A stretch of DNA of 64,000 nucleotides from Actinokineospora diospyrosa (GCF_024171925.1 NZ_JAMTCO010000001.1:558001-622000); one strand, 5' to 3'; counted from the first letter of the stretch, positions 17,222 to 25,389 are shown. Notes: generated by a model from the sequence alone, not told the origin. Made by a program: numbers and translations.

Positions 17222-17917
17222 TCAGAGGGGGAGCTGGAGGCGGTCGGTGAGGGCTTGGGCGGCGGTGTGGAAGACCTGGTCGCGGTCCATGTCGGTGACG
17301 TCCATCGACAGCCAGCCGCCGCGGTCGGCGTGCTCGCGCAGGGTTGCCAGGACAGTGTCCTGGTAGCGGACGAAGTCCTCGTCGGCGCCACCGGAGTGGC
17401 CGGTTTCCAGGGAGCTGAACTCGCCCTTGCGGGTCAGCGCGGTGTGGGCGTCGATGTGCAGGAAGAACACCAGGTCGGGTTCGGTGAGGTGGGCGAAGAC
17501 CTGTTCCGCCAGCTCGGTGGACACCTCGGGGTTGACCGCGTAGCGGGCGAGGATCTTGTGGTGGGCGTTGTCGAGGATGACGTGGGTGCCCGCGGCGAGC
17601 GCGGGCTGGATCACGAGCTTGTCCTGCAGGGTGTACCAGGCGGCGAGGGCGAGCAGCCAGTAGTGGTCGCCGCACTCCTGGGCGACTCGGGCGTCGCGGC
17701 GGTAGACCAGCGTATTGAGCTGGTCGACGTAGGCGGCCAGCTCCAGGTCCGCGGGCACGTCGGTGGTGTGCTTGCCGACCAGGATCGTCTTGTGGCCCGC
17801 GTCGTTGAGGGCCTGGTGCAGGCGCGCGGCGAGGGTGGACTTGCCCGCGCCGTCGATGCCGACGATCGTGATCTCCCGCCCTCGGGTCGGGGCGTTGGGC
17901 GTCGCTGTGCTCGGCAT
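17222..17917 (-). CDS. Thymidylate-kinase-like nucleotide kinase
   Basis: 231 residues with P-loop GIDGAGKSTLA at about 20-30, an Asp-containing mid segment (VILDNAHHKIL) where thymidylate kinases have the DR(Y/F) loop, and a LID-like region (LTRKGEFSSLETG). The canonical DRY of TMP kinase is not obvious, so specificity may be altered. GGAGGAACGCCC precedes the ATG. It could phosphorylate a modified nucleoside monophosphate made by the neighbouring pathway. Confidence 0.7.
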   Translation of the reverse strand: MPSTATPNAPTRGREITIVGIDGAGKSTLAARLHQALNDAGHKTILVGKHTTDVPADLELAAYVDQLNTLVYRRDARVAQECGDHYWLLALAAWYTLQDKLVIQPALAAGTHVILDNAHHKILARYAVNPEVSTELAEQVFAHLTEPDLVFFLHIDAHTALTRKGEFSSLETGHSGGADEDFVRYQDTVLATLREHADRGGWLSMDVTDMDRDQVFHTAAQALTDRLQLPL

Positions 17918-17935
17918 GGGCGTTCCTCCGTGGGG

Positions 17936-18967
17936 TCAGGCCAGGCGGGCGGTGATGATGTCGCGGATCTGGGTGATCAGGGCTGCGCGGCGCTGGAGCA
18001 CGTCGTGGTTGCGCTCGTTGGACAGGTCGGCGGGGTAGTGCCGGGCGAGGTTGTTGGAGATGACGTGCAGGTAGCCGAACCCGATGTCCGCGTCGCGGGC
18101 GGCTGCGCCCATGGGGCCGATCTCCGGGTCGACGAAGGCGTGGTCGGCGTGCTCGGCCAGCCAGGCGCGGTTCTCCAGCAGGATCGACGGTGAGGTGACG
18201 TGGATGCCGGTGTGCACGCCCGGCTGGGAGGCGGCGAAGTCGTCGAAGAAGTCGTTCCAGGTGACCGGGGTGCCGTCGATCAGGCTGGTGTTGCCGGTGG
18301 CGAGCAGGGTGTTGGGCTCGATCTCGGGGTTCAGCGCGCCGACTTTGCCGACGTAGACGACGTCTCCCGCACCCAGCTCGGCCAGGCGCGTGACGACCCG
18401 CCCGGCGACGTCGCCCCAGATGCTGTGTTGGAAGCCGAGGAAGACCACGCGGCGGCCGTGGATTCGGGTGCGTTGCCAGGCGTAGCCGTGCCCGCGGTGC
18501 CACACCCCGTCCGAGGGGACGAGATGGGCCAGGCCCCAGCCGACGACCACCAGGTCGCCATCGAGGTCGAGGTCGAGCCGACTGACCGCGGCGCGGGACA
18601 CCGCTGGGGTAGGCGGCTCGTAGCTGACGATGCTCGCGTCCTTGCCGACCATCGCCAGGTAGGTGGCGATGATCAGGCCGTAGTGGTGTACGTAGTCGAT
18701 GCCGGGAAACGCTTTGACGATCAGGTCGCGGCCGTGGACCTCGGCGGTGGGGCGCTCGATGTTGAACAGCTTGCCGGTCTTCTCGTGGGTGGAGATGACC
18801 GCGCCGCGGTCGTAGCCGCCGATGACGTGAATGCTGTCCCAGTCGTGGTCCTGGATCAGGTGGTGCGCCTTGATCTGGAGGTAGCGCAGCAGGCGATCCG
18901 GGGGCATCGTGTGCCCGCCAGCATCGATGGGGTGCGCGCGCAGCGCCGTTCCGGTGAGCAGGCTCAT
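17936..18967 (-). CDS. Nucleoside-phosphorylase-like protein
   Basis: 343 residues from ATG 18967, which overlaps the upstream stop by ATGA. The C-terminal two thirds resemble the purine nucleoside phosphorylase fold: GAGDVVYVGKVGAL, then a LLATGNTSLIDG strand, FVDPEIGPMGAAARDADIGF (the place where the family binds ribose through an acidic residue) and HVISNNL. The N-terminal part (DSIHVIGGYDRGAVIST) is unfamiliar. A glycosidic-bond enzyme acting on deazapurine nucleosides is a reasonable inference only. Confidence 0.55.
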   Translation of the reverse strand: MSLLTGTALRAHPIDAGGHTMPPDRLLRYLQIKAHHLIQDHDWDSIHVIGGYDRGAVISTHEKTGKLFNIERPTAEVHGRDLIVKAFPGIDYVHHYGLIIATYLAMVGKDASIVSYEPPTPAVSRAAVSRLDLDLDGDLVVVGWGLAHLVPSDGVWHRGHGYAWQRTRIHGRRVVFLGFQHSIWGDVAGRVVTRLAELGAGDVVYVGKVGALNPEIEPNTLLATGNTSLIDGTPVTWNDFFDDFAASQPGVHTGIHVTSPSILLENRAWLAEHADHAFVDPEIGPMGAAARDADIGFGYLHVISNNLARHYPADLSNERNHDVLQRRAALITQIRDIITARLA

Positions 18968-19782
18968 CGGATGGCCTCCGGGATGCACACGGTGCTGCCC
19001 GCGGCCTCGCGGACGACGTCGATGTTGCGGCGGATCAGGCCGAACCGGTCTTCGGGGATGGGGCCAAGGTTCTCGATCCGCGGCGTCGGGCGCTTCTCAT
19101 AGGGGCCGTCGGGCAGCATGGGAATGCCCATCGCGCCGAGGATGACCGGTGCGGCGCCGTCGACCGAGGCGATCCACTCGTGCTCGCGCTGCTCGACCAG
19201 CTCCAGGTGCCCGGTGCGGCCGAGGCCGAGCAGTCGGTAGGTGATCCGGTCCTCGACCAAGCCGTGATCTTCCAGGAACCGGGTCGCCGTCCACCGGGTC
19301 CGGCACAGCAGTTCCTCGGGCGCGGGCTTGCGCGAGGCGGGTAAGGCGATGGCGCCGACGTAGGCGCTGGAGGCGAAGTGGTCATAGGTGCGCAGCCACT
19401 CCTTGTCGGTGGCCGCGTGCAGCACCACGCACAGTCGGAACTCGTCGCTGAGGTCGTGGATCTCGCGGGCGGCCTCGTCGCTGGCCTGGATTGTGGCGGG
19501 GCCGTTGCCCATCACGTCGGGCAGGATGATCTCCTTCGCCCCGACCTCGCGGGCCGCGGCGACCAGGTCCGCGGCGGGCAGAGCGTGGCCGAGGTCGAAG
19601 ACGCCGTTGTCGACGATGATCTCGGCGCCGCGCTGGGCCTCGCGGTGGAAAAACTCGCGGTACAGCGCGTCGGTCAGAACGCGTTGCGCGGCGACGTGGT
19701 GCACGCGGGCGGGTTCTTGGGCGACGAAGGCATCCAGGTAGTCCGGCGGGGCGATCACCGAGAAGTCGATGCTCTTGGCCAT
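18964..19782 (-). CDS. Compact TGT/DpdA-like base-exchange protein
   Basis: 272 residues from ATG 19782 (one-base TGATG overlap with folE). The order of motifs recalls tRNA-guanine transglycosylase: DNGVFDLG (Asp58, where TGT has its substrate Asp), IILPDVMGNG (Asp89), then YRLLGLGRTGHLEL and ASVDGAAPVILGAMG (Asp208, candidate nucleophile). The C-terminal zinc-binding CxCxxC of bacterial TGT is absent and the protein is about 100 residues short, as in phage DpdA-like proteins. Acting beside FolE, QueE and QueD, it may insert a deazapurine into nucleic acid or exchange a free base. Family assignment is by eye. Confidence 0.55.
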   Translation of the reverse strand: MAKSIDFSVIAPPDYLDAFVAQEPARVHHVAAQRVLTDALYREFFHREAQRGAEIIVDNGVFDLGHALPAADLVAAAREVGAKEIILPDVMGNGPATIQASDEAAREIHDLSDEFRLCVVLHAATDKEWLRTYDHFASSAYVGAIALPASRKPAPEELLCRTRWTATRFLEDHGLVEDRITYRLLGLGRTGHLELVEQREHEWIASVDGAAPVILGAMGIPMLPDGPYEKRPTPRIENLGPIPEDRFGLIRRNIDVVREAAGSTVCIPEAIR

Positions 19783-20399
19783 CAGGGGTTCCCCCACTGG
19801 GTCGCGACGACAGTGAGGAACTGTTGGGAGAGAATCGGATCGGTCTCGAACCGACCGCGGGCTTCCAGCGTGGTCGTGCGGGCCGACTCCATGCGGACGC
19901 CCCGCGCGCTCATGCACAGGTGCGTGCCGTGGACCGCGACCGCGACGTCGCTCCCGCCGATCGCAAGGGCTATGTCGTCGGCGACCTGCCGAGTGAAGCG
20001 CTCCTGCACCTGGAAGCGACCGGCATACCGCTGCGCGACACGGCCGAATTTCGACAGGCCGATCACCTGCCCGTCCGGCACATAGCCCACGGTGACGTTC
20101 AGGTTCATGGGCAGGAGGTGGTGCTCGCACAGCGACCAGACGCTGACGCCTCCGACGACGACCAACTGATCGCTGAGGTGCTGCTCGGCGAAGCAGGTCG
20201 GCACCGCCGCGTCAGGGGAGAAGAACTCGTTCCACCAGGCGGCAACCCGGGTCGGCGTGTCCGCCAGGCCCTCGCGGGTGGGGTCCTCGCCGATCGCGAC
20301 CAGGAGCTGGCCGATCAGGTCGGTGACACGGTCACGGTCGACTCGTCCGGGCGGAGCCTGGCTCCCGTTGAGCGTTGTGCTGTCAAGGATGTCGGTCAT
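19782..20399 (-). CDS. folE: GTP cyclohydrolase I
   Basis: 205 residues. Zinc ligands are visible in LCEHHLLP (Cys91, His94) and THLCMSARGV (Cys162). The substrate-binding signature SKFGRVAQRYAGRFQVQERF (about 116-135) is intact. It converts GTP to dihydroneopterin triphosphate, the first step to 7-deazaguanines as well as folate. AGGAGG precedes the ATG. The 87-bp gap to queE carries no extra gene. Confidence 0.93.
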   Translation of the reverse strand: MTDILDSTTLNGSQAPPGRVDRDRVTDLIGQLLVAIGEDPTREGLADTPTRVAAWWNEFFSPDAAVPTCFAEQHLSDQLVVVGGVSVWSLCEHHLLPMNLNVTVGYVPDGQVIGLSKFGRVAQRYAGRFQVQERFTRQVADDIALAIGGSDVAVAVHGTHLCMSARGVRMESARTTTLEARGRFETDPILSQQFLTVVATQWGNP

Positions 20400-20486
20400 G
20401 GCGAATGCCTCCTGTCAAAGGGCGTGCGTCATCGCGAATCGTCGAAAGGTGTTGCTGGTGCTGGGAACTGCGCGATCAGTTCGGGG

Positions 20487-21191
20487 TCAGCGGGCGCCGG
20501 TCAGGATGTGCAGGCGCGTGGAGACGTTCCAGCCGCGGGCAGCCGCGGGGCCGTAGAGCGCGTCCATACCGGCGAGAACAGCTTCGCGAGTCGTTCCCTC
20601 CGGCATCGCCCACACCGGTGCCAGGTGGTACTCCTCAACCAGCTTGGTGATCTCGTCGATGTCGTTGGCGGGGTCAGCGACGACGAACTTGAACACCGCG
20701 CGGCTTGTGGCGGCGAGCGCTCCGAGCGCCAAGGGCTTGATCCGGGCTGAGTAGTCCATGCCGGAGTTGGCGAGCTTGGGGCTCACCACCCACAGGTCGA
20801 TCCGATCGGCTAGCTCCGGGACCGGCTCCACCGTGCCGTTGGTCTCGATCTGCACCCGCACGCCCGGCAGTTCGCCGGCAAGCGCGGCGATGGCGGGCTG
20901 CTGAAGCATCGGCTCGCCACCGGTGATCACCACCAGATCGACGGCACGTTCACGCACCCAGGACACCAAATCGGCGACAGGCACCCTCTCACTGACCTCG
21001 GAAGGCTTGTACCGGCTCCAGTCCCACGTCTCCGGGGTGTCGCAGAACCCGCACTTGAGGTTGCAGCGGGAGAACCGGATGAACACACAACGCTGCCCGG
21101 TCAACGGGCCTTCACCCTGGAACGACTCGAACTTCTCCGCGAGGATCGCCGTCCCCTCGGCACGTCCAGGCAGAAGGGGCAGAACGCTCAT
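20487..21191 (-). CDS. queE: 7-carboxy-7-deazaguanine synthase (radical SAM)
   Basis: 234 residues from ATG 21191, overlapping the queD stop by ATGA. The iron-sulphur motif is CNLKCGFC (Cys43, Cys47, Cys50), the CX3CX2C spacing of radical SAM enzymes. FESFQGEGPLTGQRCVFIR and VITGGEPMLQ (SAM-binding GGE) are typical of QueE. It makes CDG from 6-carboxytetrahydropterin. Confidence 0.92.
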   Translation of the reverse strand: MSVLPLLPGRAEGTAILAEKFESFQGEGPLTGQRCVFIRFSRCNLKCGFCDTPETWDWSRYKPSEVSERVPVADLVSWVRERAVDLVVITGGEPMLQQPAIAALAGELPGVRVQIETNGTVEPVPELADRIDLWVVSPKLANSGMDYSARIKPLALGALAATSRAVFKFVVADPANDIDEITKLVEEYHLAPVWAMPEGTTREAVLAGMDALYGPAAARGWNVSTRLHILTGAR

Positions 21192-21862
21192 AGCGTGTCG
21201 CCCCGCTCCCACCGCTCGGTCCCGGCACCGGAGGCGATCTGTACGGACGCGAGGCGACCGTGGATCGTCTGCTCGACGTTGTCGAGGAACCACCTGGCCA
21301 TGGCGGAAGCAGTGGGAAACGGGTCGGCGCCGACCTGGCGTGCCCGCAGGTACGTCCTGAACGGCTTCAGGTCACCGAAATCGGTGACGAAACCGAACTC
21401 GTCGAACTCGTCGGCACCCAGGATCAGCGTGATCTCGTCCTGGCCGAAGTCGAGGGTCTTCGAGATGGTCACCGTGTCGGTCGCGCTGTCCCAGCGGGCC
21501 GAGGTGGACGGGGTTTCCGAGACCGCCATCGCGACCAAGGTGATCGGTGCGGCCGTTTCGACGTGGGTACGGACCCATCCGACCAGGTGGTGGACGAGCA
21601 GTTCGCTCGTCGGATGGAAGGAGACCTGGTCGTTGATCAGGCGGTGGTCGAAGGTCGACGCCAGGTAGTCCCGGAACGGCGACCAGTCGACCTGGACGTC
21701 ACCATCGACCTGCGCGGTGACGATGACCGTGTAGTTGTGCCCGTGGTTGCGTCGGCACTTGTGGCCCTCCGGTAGCAGCCTCAGCTCGTGGCTTGCGCTG
21801 AAGCCGAACGACTGCGTGATGGTGACCTGCCCAGCGGCTAACACTTCATGAGTGGTCTTCAT
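21188..21862 (-). CDS. queD: 6-carboxytetrahydropterin synthase, double-length
   Basis: 224 residues, nearly twice the usual QueD length. The first 120 carry the full active site: zinc histidines His25, His40 and His42 (SASHEL, NHGHNY), catalytic Cys36 (HKCRRN), His73 (FDHRL) and Glu116 (VSETPS). Residues about 145-224 look like a second PTPS-type domain (FGFVTDFGDLKPFRTYLR; PTASAMARWFLDN) without the zinc histidines. It converts dihydroneopterin triphosphate to CPH4. GGAGGGG precedes the ATG. First gene of the minus-strand operon. Confidence 0.9.
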   Translation of the reverse strand: MKTTHEVLAAGQVTITQSFGFSASHELRLLPEGHKCRRNHGHNYTVIVTAQVDGDVQVDWSPFRDYLASTFDHRLINDQVSFHPTSELLVHHLVGWVRTHVETAAPITLVAMAVSETPSTSARWDSATDTVTISKTLDFGQDEITLILGADEFDEFGFVTDFGDLKPFRTYLRARQVGADPFPTASAMARWFLDNVEQTIHGRLASVQIASGAGTERWERGDTL

Positions 21863-21966
21863 GTACCCCTCCAGTCGACCTTGCGGGATGACCGCCTGCG
21901 GTGTTGGTGGCGGCCTGCGGCCCGAACCTGGCCGGTGACGAGCTGTAGCGATCCGGCTACCAGTCA

Positions 21967-21995
21967 ACCTTACTGCGATATCCGAAAGGTAGCAA
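21967..21995 (-). promoter_or_regulatory. Candidate promoter of the queD operon
   Basis: Reading the minus strand, TTGCTA (21995-21990) and TAAGGT (21972-21967) are separated by 17 bases, fitting a housekeeping sigma factor. The predicted leader would be roughly 100 nt and contains a GTCGAC half-site (21874-21880 on the plus strand) related to the palindrome at 22039. Confidence 0.4.
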
Positions 21996-22038
21996 GATTG
22001 CGACTGGGTCGGACGTGGCCTTGCTGCCCTACGACTAA

Positions 22039-22066
22039 GGTCGACAGGTGTAAGCACCCGTCGACC
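22039..22066. promoter_or_regulatory. 28-bp near-perfect palindrome, candidate GntR operator
   Basis: Two 12-bp arms, GGTCGACAGGTG and its complement with one mismatch, flank a 4-base centre (TAAG). It lies 22 bp before the UTRA gene start and in the intergenic region shared with the divergent queD operon. Autoregulation by the GntR protein encoded next door is the simplest reading. Confidence 0.5.
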
Positions 22067-22088
22067 GCGAGACCCGAGGAGGCGAGCG

Positions 22089-22622
22089 ATGGCCGATACG
22101 AGACCGTGGACGAGCGTGTCGATGCCGTATGTGAGCGGCCACCGCGGTGACGCGTGGGCCGCCGAGGCGGCCGAACACGGCGGTTCGGGCACGCAGAAGC
22201 TGCTGGGCGTCGACGAGGTGGCCGCCCCGGCGATGGTCGCCGACATGCTCGGCGTCGAGCCTGGCGAGCGAGTGATCGCCCGCCGCCGCGTGATGTTCTT
22301 CGACGACCACCCAGTCGAGCTGACCGACTCCTACTACCCGCTGCCCATCGCCCGCGGCACCAAGCTGGCCGAACCGCGCAAGATCCGCGGCGGCGCCGTG
22401 GCCCTCTTGGTCGACCTTGGCCACCCGCCCCGGCGGCTCCGCGAGGATGTCAGCGCCCGGTTGGCCACCCCGGACGAGCAGGCCGTGCTGCACCTGGACG
22501 CCCCGGCCTGCGTGCTGCTGCTCGCCCGAGTCCTGCTGACCGACGACGATCGACCCGTTGAAGCGAGCGTGATGACGATGATCGCCGACGGGCGGCGGCT
22601 GCGCTACGAGCTGACACCATGA
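22089..22622 (+). CDS. UTRA-domain protein lacking a DNA-binding domain
   Basis: 177 residues that align by eye with the effector-binding half of the next gene product (RRRVMFFDDHPVELTDSYYP; KIRGGAVALLVDLGHPPRRL; RPVEASVMTMIADGRRLRYEL). The N-terminus has no winged helix. GAGGAGG precedes the ATG. It is probably a ligand-binding paralogue that could heterodimerise with, or titrate the ligand of, the complete GntR regulator 30 bp downstream. Confidence 0.75.
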   Translation: MADTRPWTSVSMPYVSGHRGDAWAAEAAEHGGSGTQKLLGVDEVAAPAMVADMLGVEPGERVIARRRVMFFDDHPVELTDSYYPLPIARGTKLAEPRKIRGGAVALLVDLGHPPRRLREDVSARLATPDEQAVLHLDAPACVLLLARVLLTDDDRPVEASVMTMIADGRRLRYELTP

Positions 22623-22652
22623 CTGCGGCGACAACGATTCCGGGAGCCGGTC

Positions 22653-23378
22653 TTGCCTCCCACTCGTGACCCACGGCCACGCCATCAGCAGATCGCCGCG
22701 GAGATCCGCGACCTGATCATGCGCGGCGAACTGGTGCCCGGCGAGCGCCTACCCTCCACCTCGCAACTCGTCGAACGCTACGGCGCGGCCAACGCCACCA
22801 TCCAACACGCGCTCAAAGCGCTGAAAGACGAAGGGTTTCTCGACAGCCACGTCGGCAAGGGCGTCTTCGTCCGCGACCGCCAACCCTTCGTCATCGACGC
22901 CGCGGCCTACATCACCCCCGAGCCGGGCCGCTTCCGCTACAGGCTGCTCTCCGTCGACACCGTCGTCCCGCCCAAGGACATCGCCGACGGCCTCCAGTTG
23001 GCTCCCGAGGGCACTGTGGTCGTCCGCACCAGGCTGTTGCTGCACGACGGGCAACCGGTGGAACTGTCCATGTCGTACTACCCCGGCGAGATCGCCGCGG
23101 GCACGAGCCTGGCCCAGGCCACGAAGATCCGCGGCGGCGCTCCTCGGGTGCTGGCCGACCTCGGCCACCCGCAGCACCATTTCGTCGACCGGATCTCCGC
23201 TCGACCACCCACGACCGAGGAGATCGAGGCACTGGACCTGCCGGACGGAACGCCCGTCATCCGGCAGTTGCGCGTCATCTACAGCCACCAGGATCGGCCG
23301 GTCGAAGCCTCCACCCTGATCAAGGGCGCCCACCTGTACGAGCTGCTGTACCGGCAGGACGCGGCGAACGCGCTGTGA
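22653..23378 (+). CDS. GntR-family (HutC/UTRA) transcriptional regulator
   Basis: 241 residues. The N-terminal winged helix reads IAAEIRDLIMRGELVPGERLPS... then LVERYGAANATIQHALKAL (in parts), and the UTRA domain spans about residues 85-235. It is the natural regulator of the divergent queD operon. The nearby 28-bp palindrome suits a dimer. The effector is unknown; a purine or deazapurine is a guess. Confidence 0.85.
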   Translation: MPPTRDPRPRHQQIAAEIRDLIMRGELVPGERLPSTSQLVERYGAANATIQHALKALKDEGFLDSHVGKGVFVRDRQPFVIDAAAYITPEPGRFRYRLLSVDTVVPPKDIADGLQLAPEGTVVVRTRLLLHDGQPVELSMSYYPGEIAAGTSLAQATKIRGGAPRVLADLGHPQHHFVDRISARPPTTEEIEALDLPDGTPVIRQLRVIYSHQDRPVEASTLIKGAHLYELLYRQDAANAL

Positions 23379-23385
23379 GCCTTGG

Positions 23386-24744
23386 TCAGACCTGGATTTG
23401 GAGTGTTCGTCGCACTCGCTGGGCAAGGTCACGCACCCCAGGTGTCTTCCGGTGTGCGCGGGCGGCGTCGGCGAGGCGTTTGAGGGCGTCGTTGACTCGG
23501 TCGGAGCGGACGGCGCCGACGGAAGCGAGGGCGTCGTTGCCGAGAACTACGGCTTCGTGTGGGTCGTCGCAGGCCATCATCAGGGCGGCGAGATTGGCTT
23601 TGGCCAGTGCTTTGCCGCGGGAGTGGCCATCAGGGAAGCGGGCGATAGCGGTTTCGAGTCGCTGACGGGCTTGGTCGTGGCCGCCGCCGTTGAGGGCCAG
23701 GAAGAACAGCGCGCGTCCGGCGTCGCGGTCGAGATGAGCCTGGCTGTAGTGCGCCAGCCAAGTCGGTTCATCCTCGGGCGCAGCGTTGGCGAACAGGTCT
23801 TCAGCCTTGGCGACGGCAGTGCGGCAGTCCTCGGCACGCGACGCGCCGATCAGCCCCAGCGCGCGGGCGTGGCGGGTGTAGATCATCGCGCCGACCTTGG
23901 GGGTCAGTCGGTCAGCCCGTACCAGTGCTTCCTCGGCAAAGCTGAGAGCACGATCCTTGTGGTCAAGGTCGACTGATTCGTGATCGAGGTGGACAGAGAG
24001 GTTCGCGAGGCCGGAGAGTGCTTTGGCGCGCATAGCCCAGTCGCCGGATTCGGTGGCGCATCCGACGCCGAATCGGAAGGCTCGTTCGGCCTGGGGATGC
24101 AGGCCCGCGTCGAAGCACACGCCCGCGGCGGTGTCGGCGAGTTCGGCGACGGCGGAGAACCAGTCGCCGCGTACGCGGGAGTCGGCGAACGGACTGTCAG
24201 TGAGTTCCGCGGTCGCGGCGAGTTGGGTGATGACGGCTCGGGAGGCGAGCTGCCCGCCGTACTGGTGGTCTTGGCTGGCGAACATGCGAGCGAGTTCGCG
24301 TACCTGGTCGACGTCGGCTTGCCCGATCTGTCGTCCGTTGCCCGCCGCAGCTCGGGCTGCGAACTCGCCGAGAGGATCGGCGAAGGTCAGGCCAGCCACT
24401 GATCCGGCCAGCACCCGGAGGAACGCCTGCCGCTCCACGTCGTCCCCTCCTTCGAGGTAGCGAGGGCCTGTCATCTCCACGGTAACCGCGCGGGAGCGGG
24501 TGCTGAAGAAGCCGAGGTCACGGTCCGTGGCGATGCTCAGGACGGCGCGGAAGGCGGCCCGGTAGCCCTTGTTCGGCCAACGGTGAACGCCGCGTTCGAG
24601 CTTGCTGATGTAGTCGGCATCCATCGCGCCGGGCTTGTTCGTCGCCGTCTGGACCTGGGCGTTCGCTCGCTCGGCCAGTTGCTCCTGGGTCAGGTCCGCG
24701 GCCTCCCGTGCCGCGCGCAACCGGTCGTTCGGGGTGGGTGTCAC
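23386..24744 (-). CDS. XRE-TPR transcriptional regulator
   Basis: 452 residues from the GTG at 24744. The N-terminal helix-turn-helix includes LRAAREAADLTQEQLAERAN and MDADYISKLERGVHRWPN. The rest is helical with TPR-like repeats (FRFGVGCATESGDWAMRAKA; LSFAEEALVRADRL). This architecture is common in actinomycetes and often senses a peptide or controls local genes. It is convergent with the GntR gene, ending 8 bp past it. The upstream open frame is longer but lacks start signals. Confidence 0.8.
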   Translation of the reverse strand: MTPTPNDRLRAAREAADLTQEQLAERANAQVQTATNKPGAMDADYISKLERGVHRWPNKGYRAAFRAVLSIATDRDLGFFSTRSRAVTVEMTGPRYLEGGDDVERQAFLRVLAGSVAGLTFADPLGEFAARAAAGNGRQIGQADVDQVRELARMFASQDHQYGGQLASRAVITQLAATAELTDSPFADSRVRGDWFSAVAELADTAAGVCFDAGLHPQAERAFRFGVGCATESGDWAMRAKALSGLANLSVHLDHESVDLDHKDRALSFAEEALVRADRLTPKVGAMIYTRHARALGLIGASRAEDCRTAVAKAEDLFANAAPEDEPTWLAHYSQAHLDRDAGRALFFLALNGGGHDQARQRLETAIARFPDGHSRGKALAKANLAALMMACDDPHEAVVLGNDALASVGAVRSDRVNDALKRLADAARAHRKTPGVRDLAQRVRRTLQIQV

Positions 24745-25047
24745 CGGTCCTCGATCCGTGTTCGCCGCTGCGCTCAGTGTAACCGGCGGCAGGGCGCTGA
24801 CCTGGTGATCTTGTCCAATCCTCCGAGTAATCCTCCGGGTGAGCGGCGGCTGAACGACCGGGCTCGCCTGCGGCCCTGACCTGCCCCCTGGGCTCTGTTC
24901 CACCGCTGATGATCCAGAGCGAAGCTCGGTGCACGGCACCCCGCGCCGGATGACGCGCTGGTGGGAACCCCCAACCTCGCCAGCGCCGCGTGTCTCCGGC
25001 GTGGGGTGTCACCCACCGGAGCCAGTGGACGCGGAGCACCCAGCATC
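24745..25047. other. Divergent intergenic region
   Basis: 303 bp between the minus-strand XRE-TPR gene and the plus-strand small gene. It must carry both promoters, but I could not identify convincing -35/-10 pairs, repeats or RNA structures. Confidence 0.4.
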
Positions 25048-25389
25048 GTGAACAAGCACATCACCACAGCGGATGCCCTGCGCCGTTTTCCCGAACTTGT
25101 CCATCTCCTGTCCATACGTGAAGCCGGGTGGAACTTCCACCTCCTGGAGGAGAACGACGAACTGGTCGCTGTCGCCGCCAGCTACAGCAACCAACAGTTC
25201 ACCGACGCGATCTTCGTCTTCGATCGCACGCACATCCTGGCCAACCGCTTGCTGGACGACGGCGTCGTCTGGATGAAGGAAGGTAACGACATCCAGGAGA
25301 TCGTCCAGGACGTTCTCGACCTCCCCGCTCCAGGGGAACCCGGCGCACCGTCTCTGGTAATCCGCTCCAGCGCGATGTGGATTCCGTGA
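25048..25389 (+). CDS. Small hypothetical protein
   Basis: 113 residues from a GTG (NKHITTADALRRFPELVHLL). An alpha/beta pattern is visible (NFHLLEENDELVAVAASYS; TDAIFVFDRTHILANRL). Not recognised. The stop shares one base with the next ATG (TGATG), so the two small genes are coupled. It is divergent from the XRE-TPR regulator, a common arrangement in actinomycetes in which the regulator controls a small partner gene. Confidence 0.55.
   Translation: MNKHITTADALRRFPELVHLLSIREAGWNFHLLEENDELVAVAASYSNQQFTDAIFVFDRTHILANRLLDDGVVWMKEGNDIQEIVQDVLDLPAPGEPGAPSLVIRSSAMWIP

Noticed and set aside
19783-20130. Upstream extension of the TGT-like gene
   Set aside because: Overlaps folE in another frame; ATG 19782 with TGATG overlap is preferred.
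21863-21966. preQ1 or similar riboswitch in the queD leader
   Set aside because: The leader is only about 100 nt and GC-rich; no pseudoknot pattern of the known preQ1 classes was visible.
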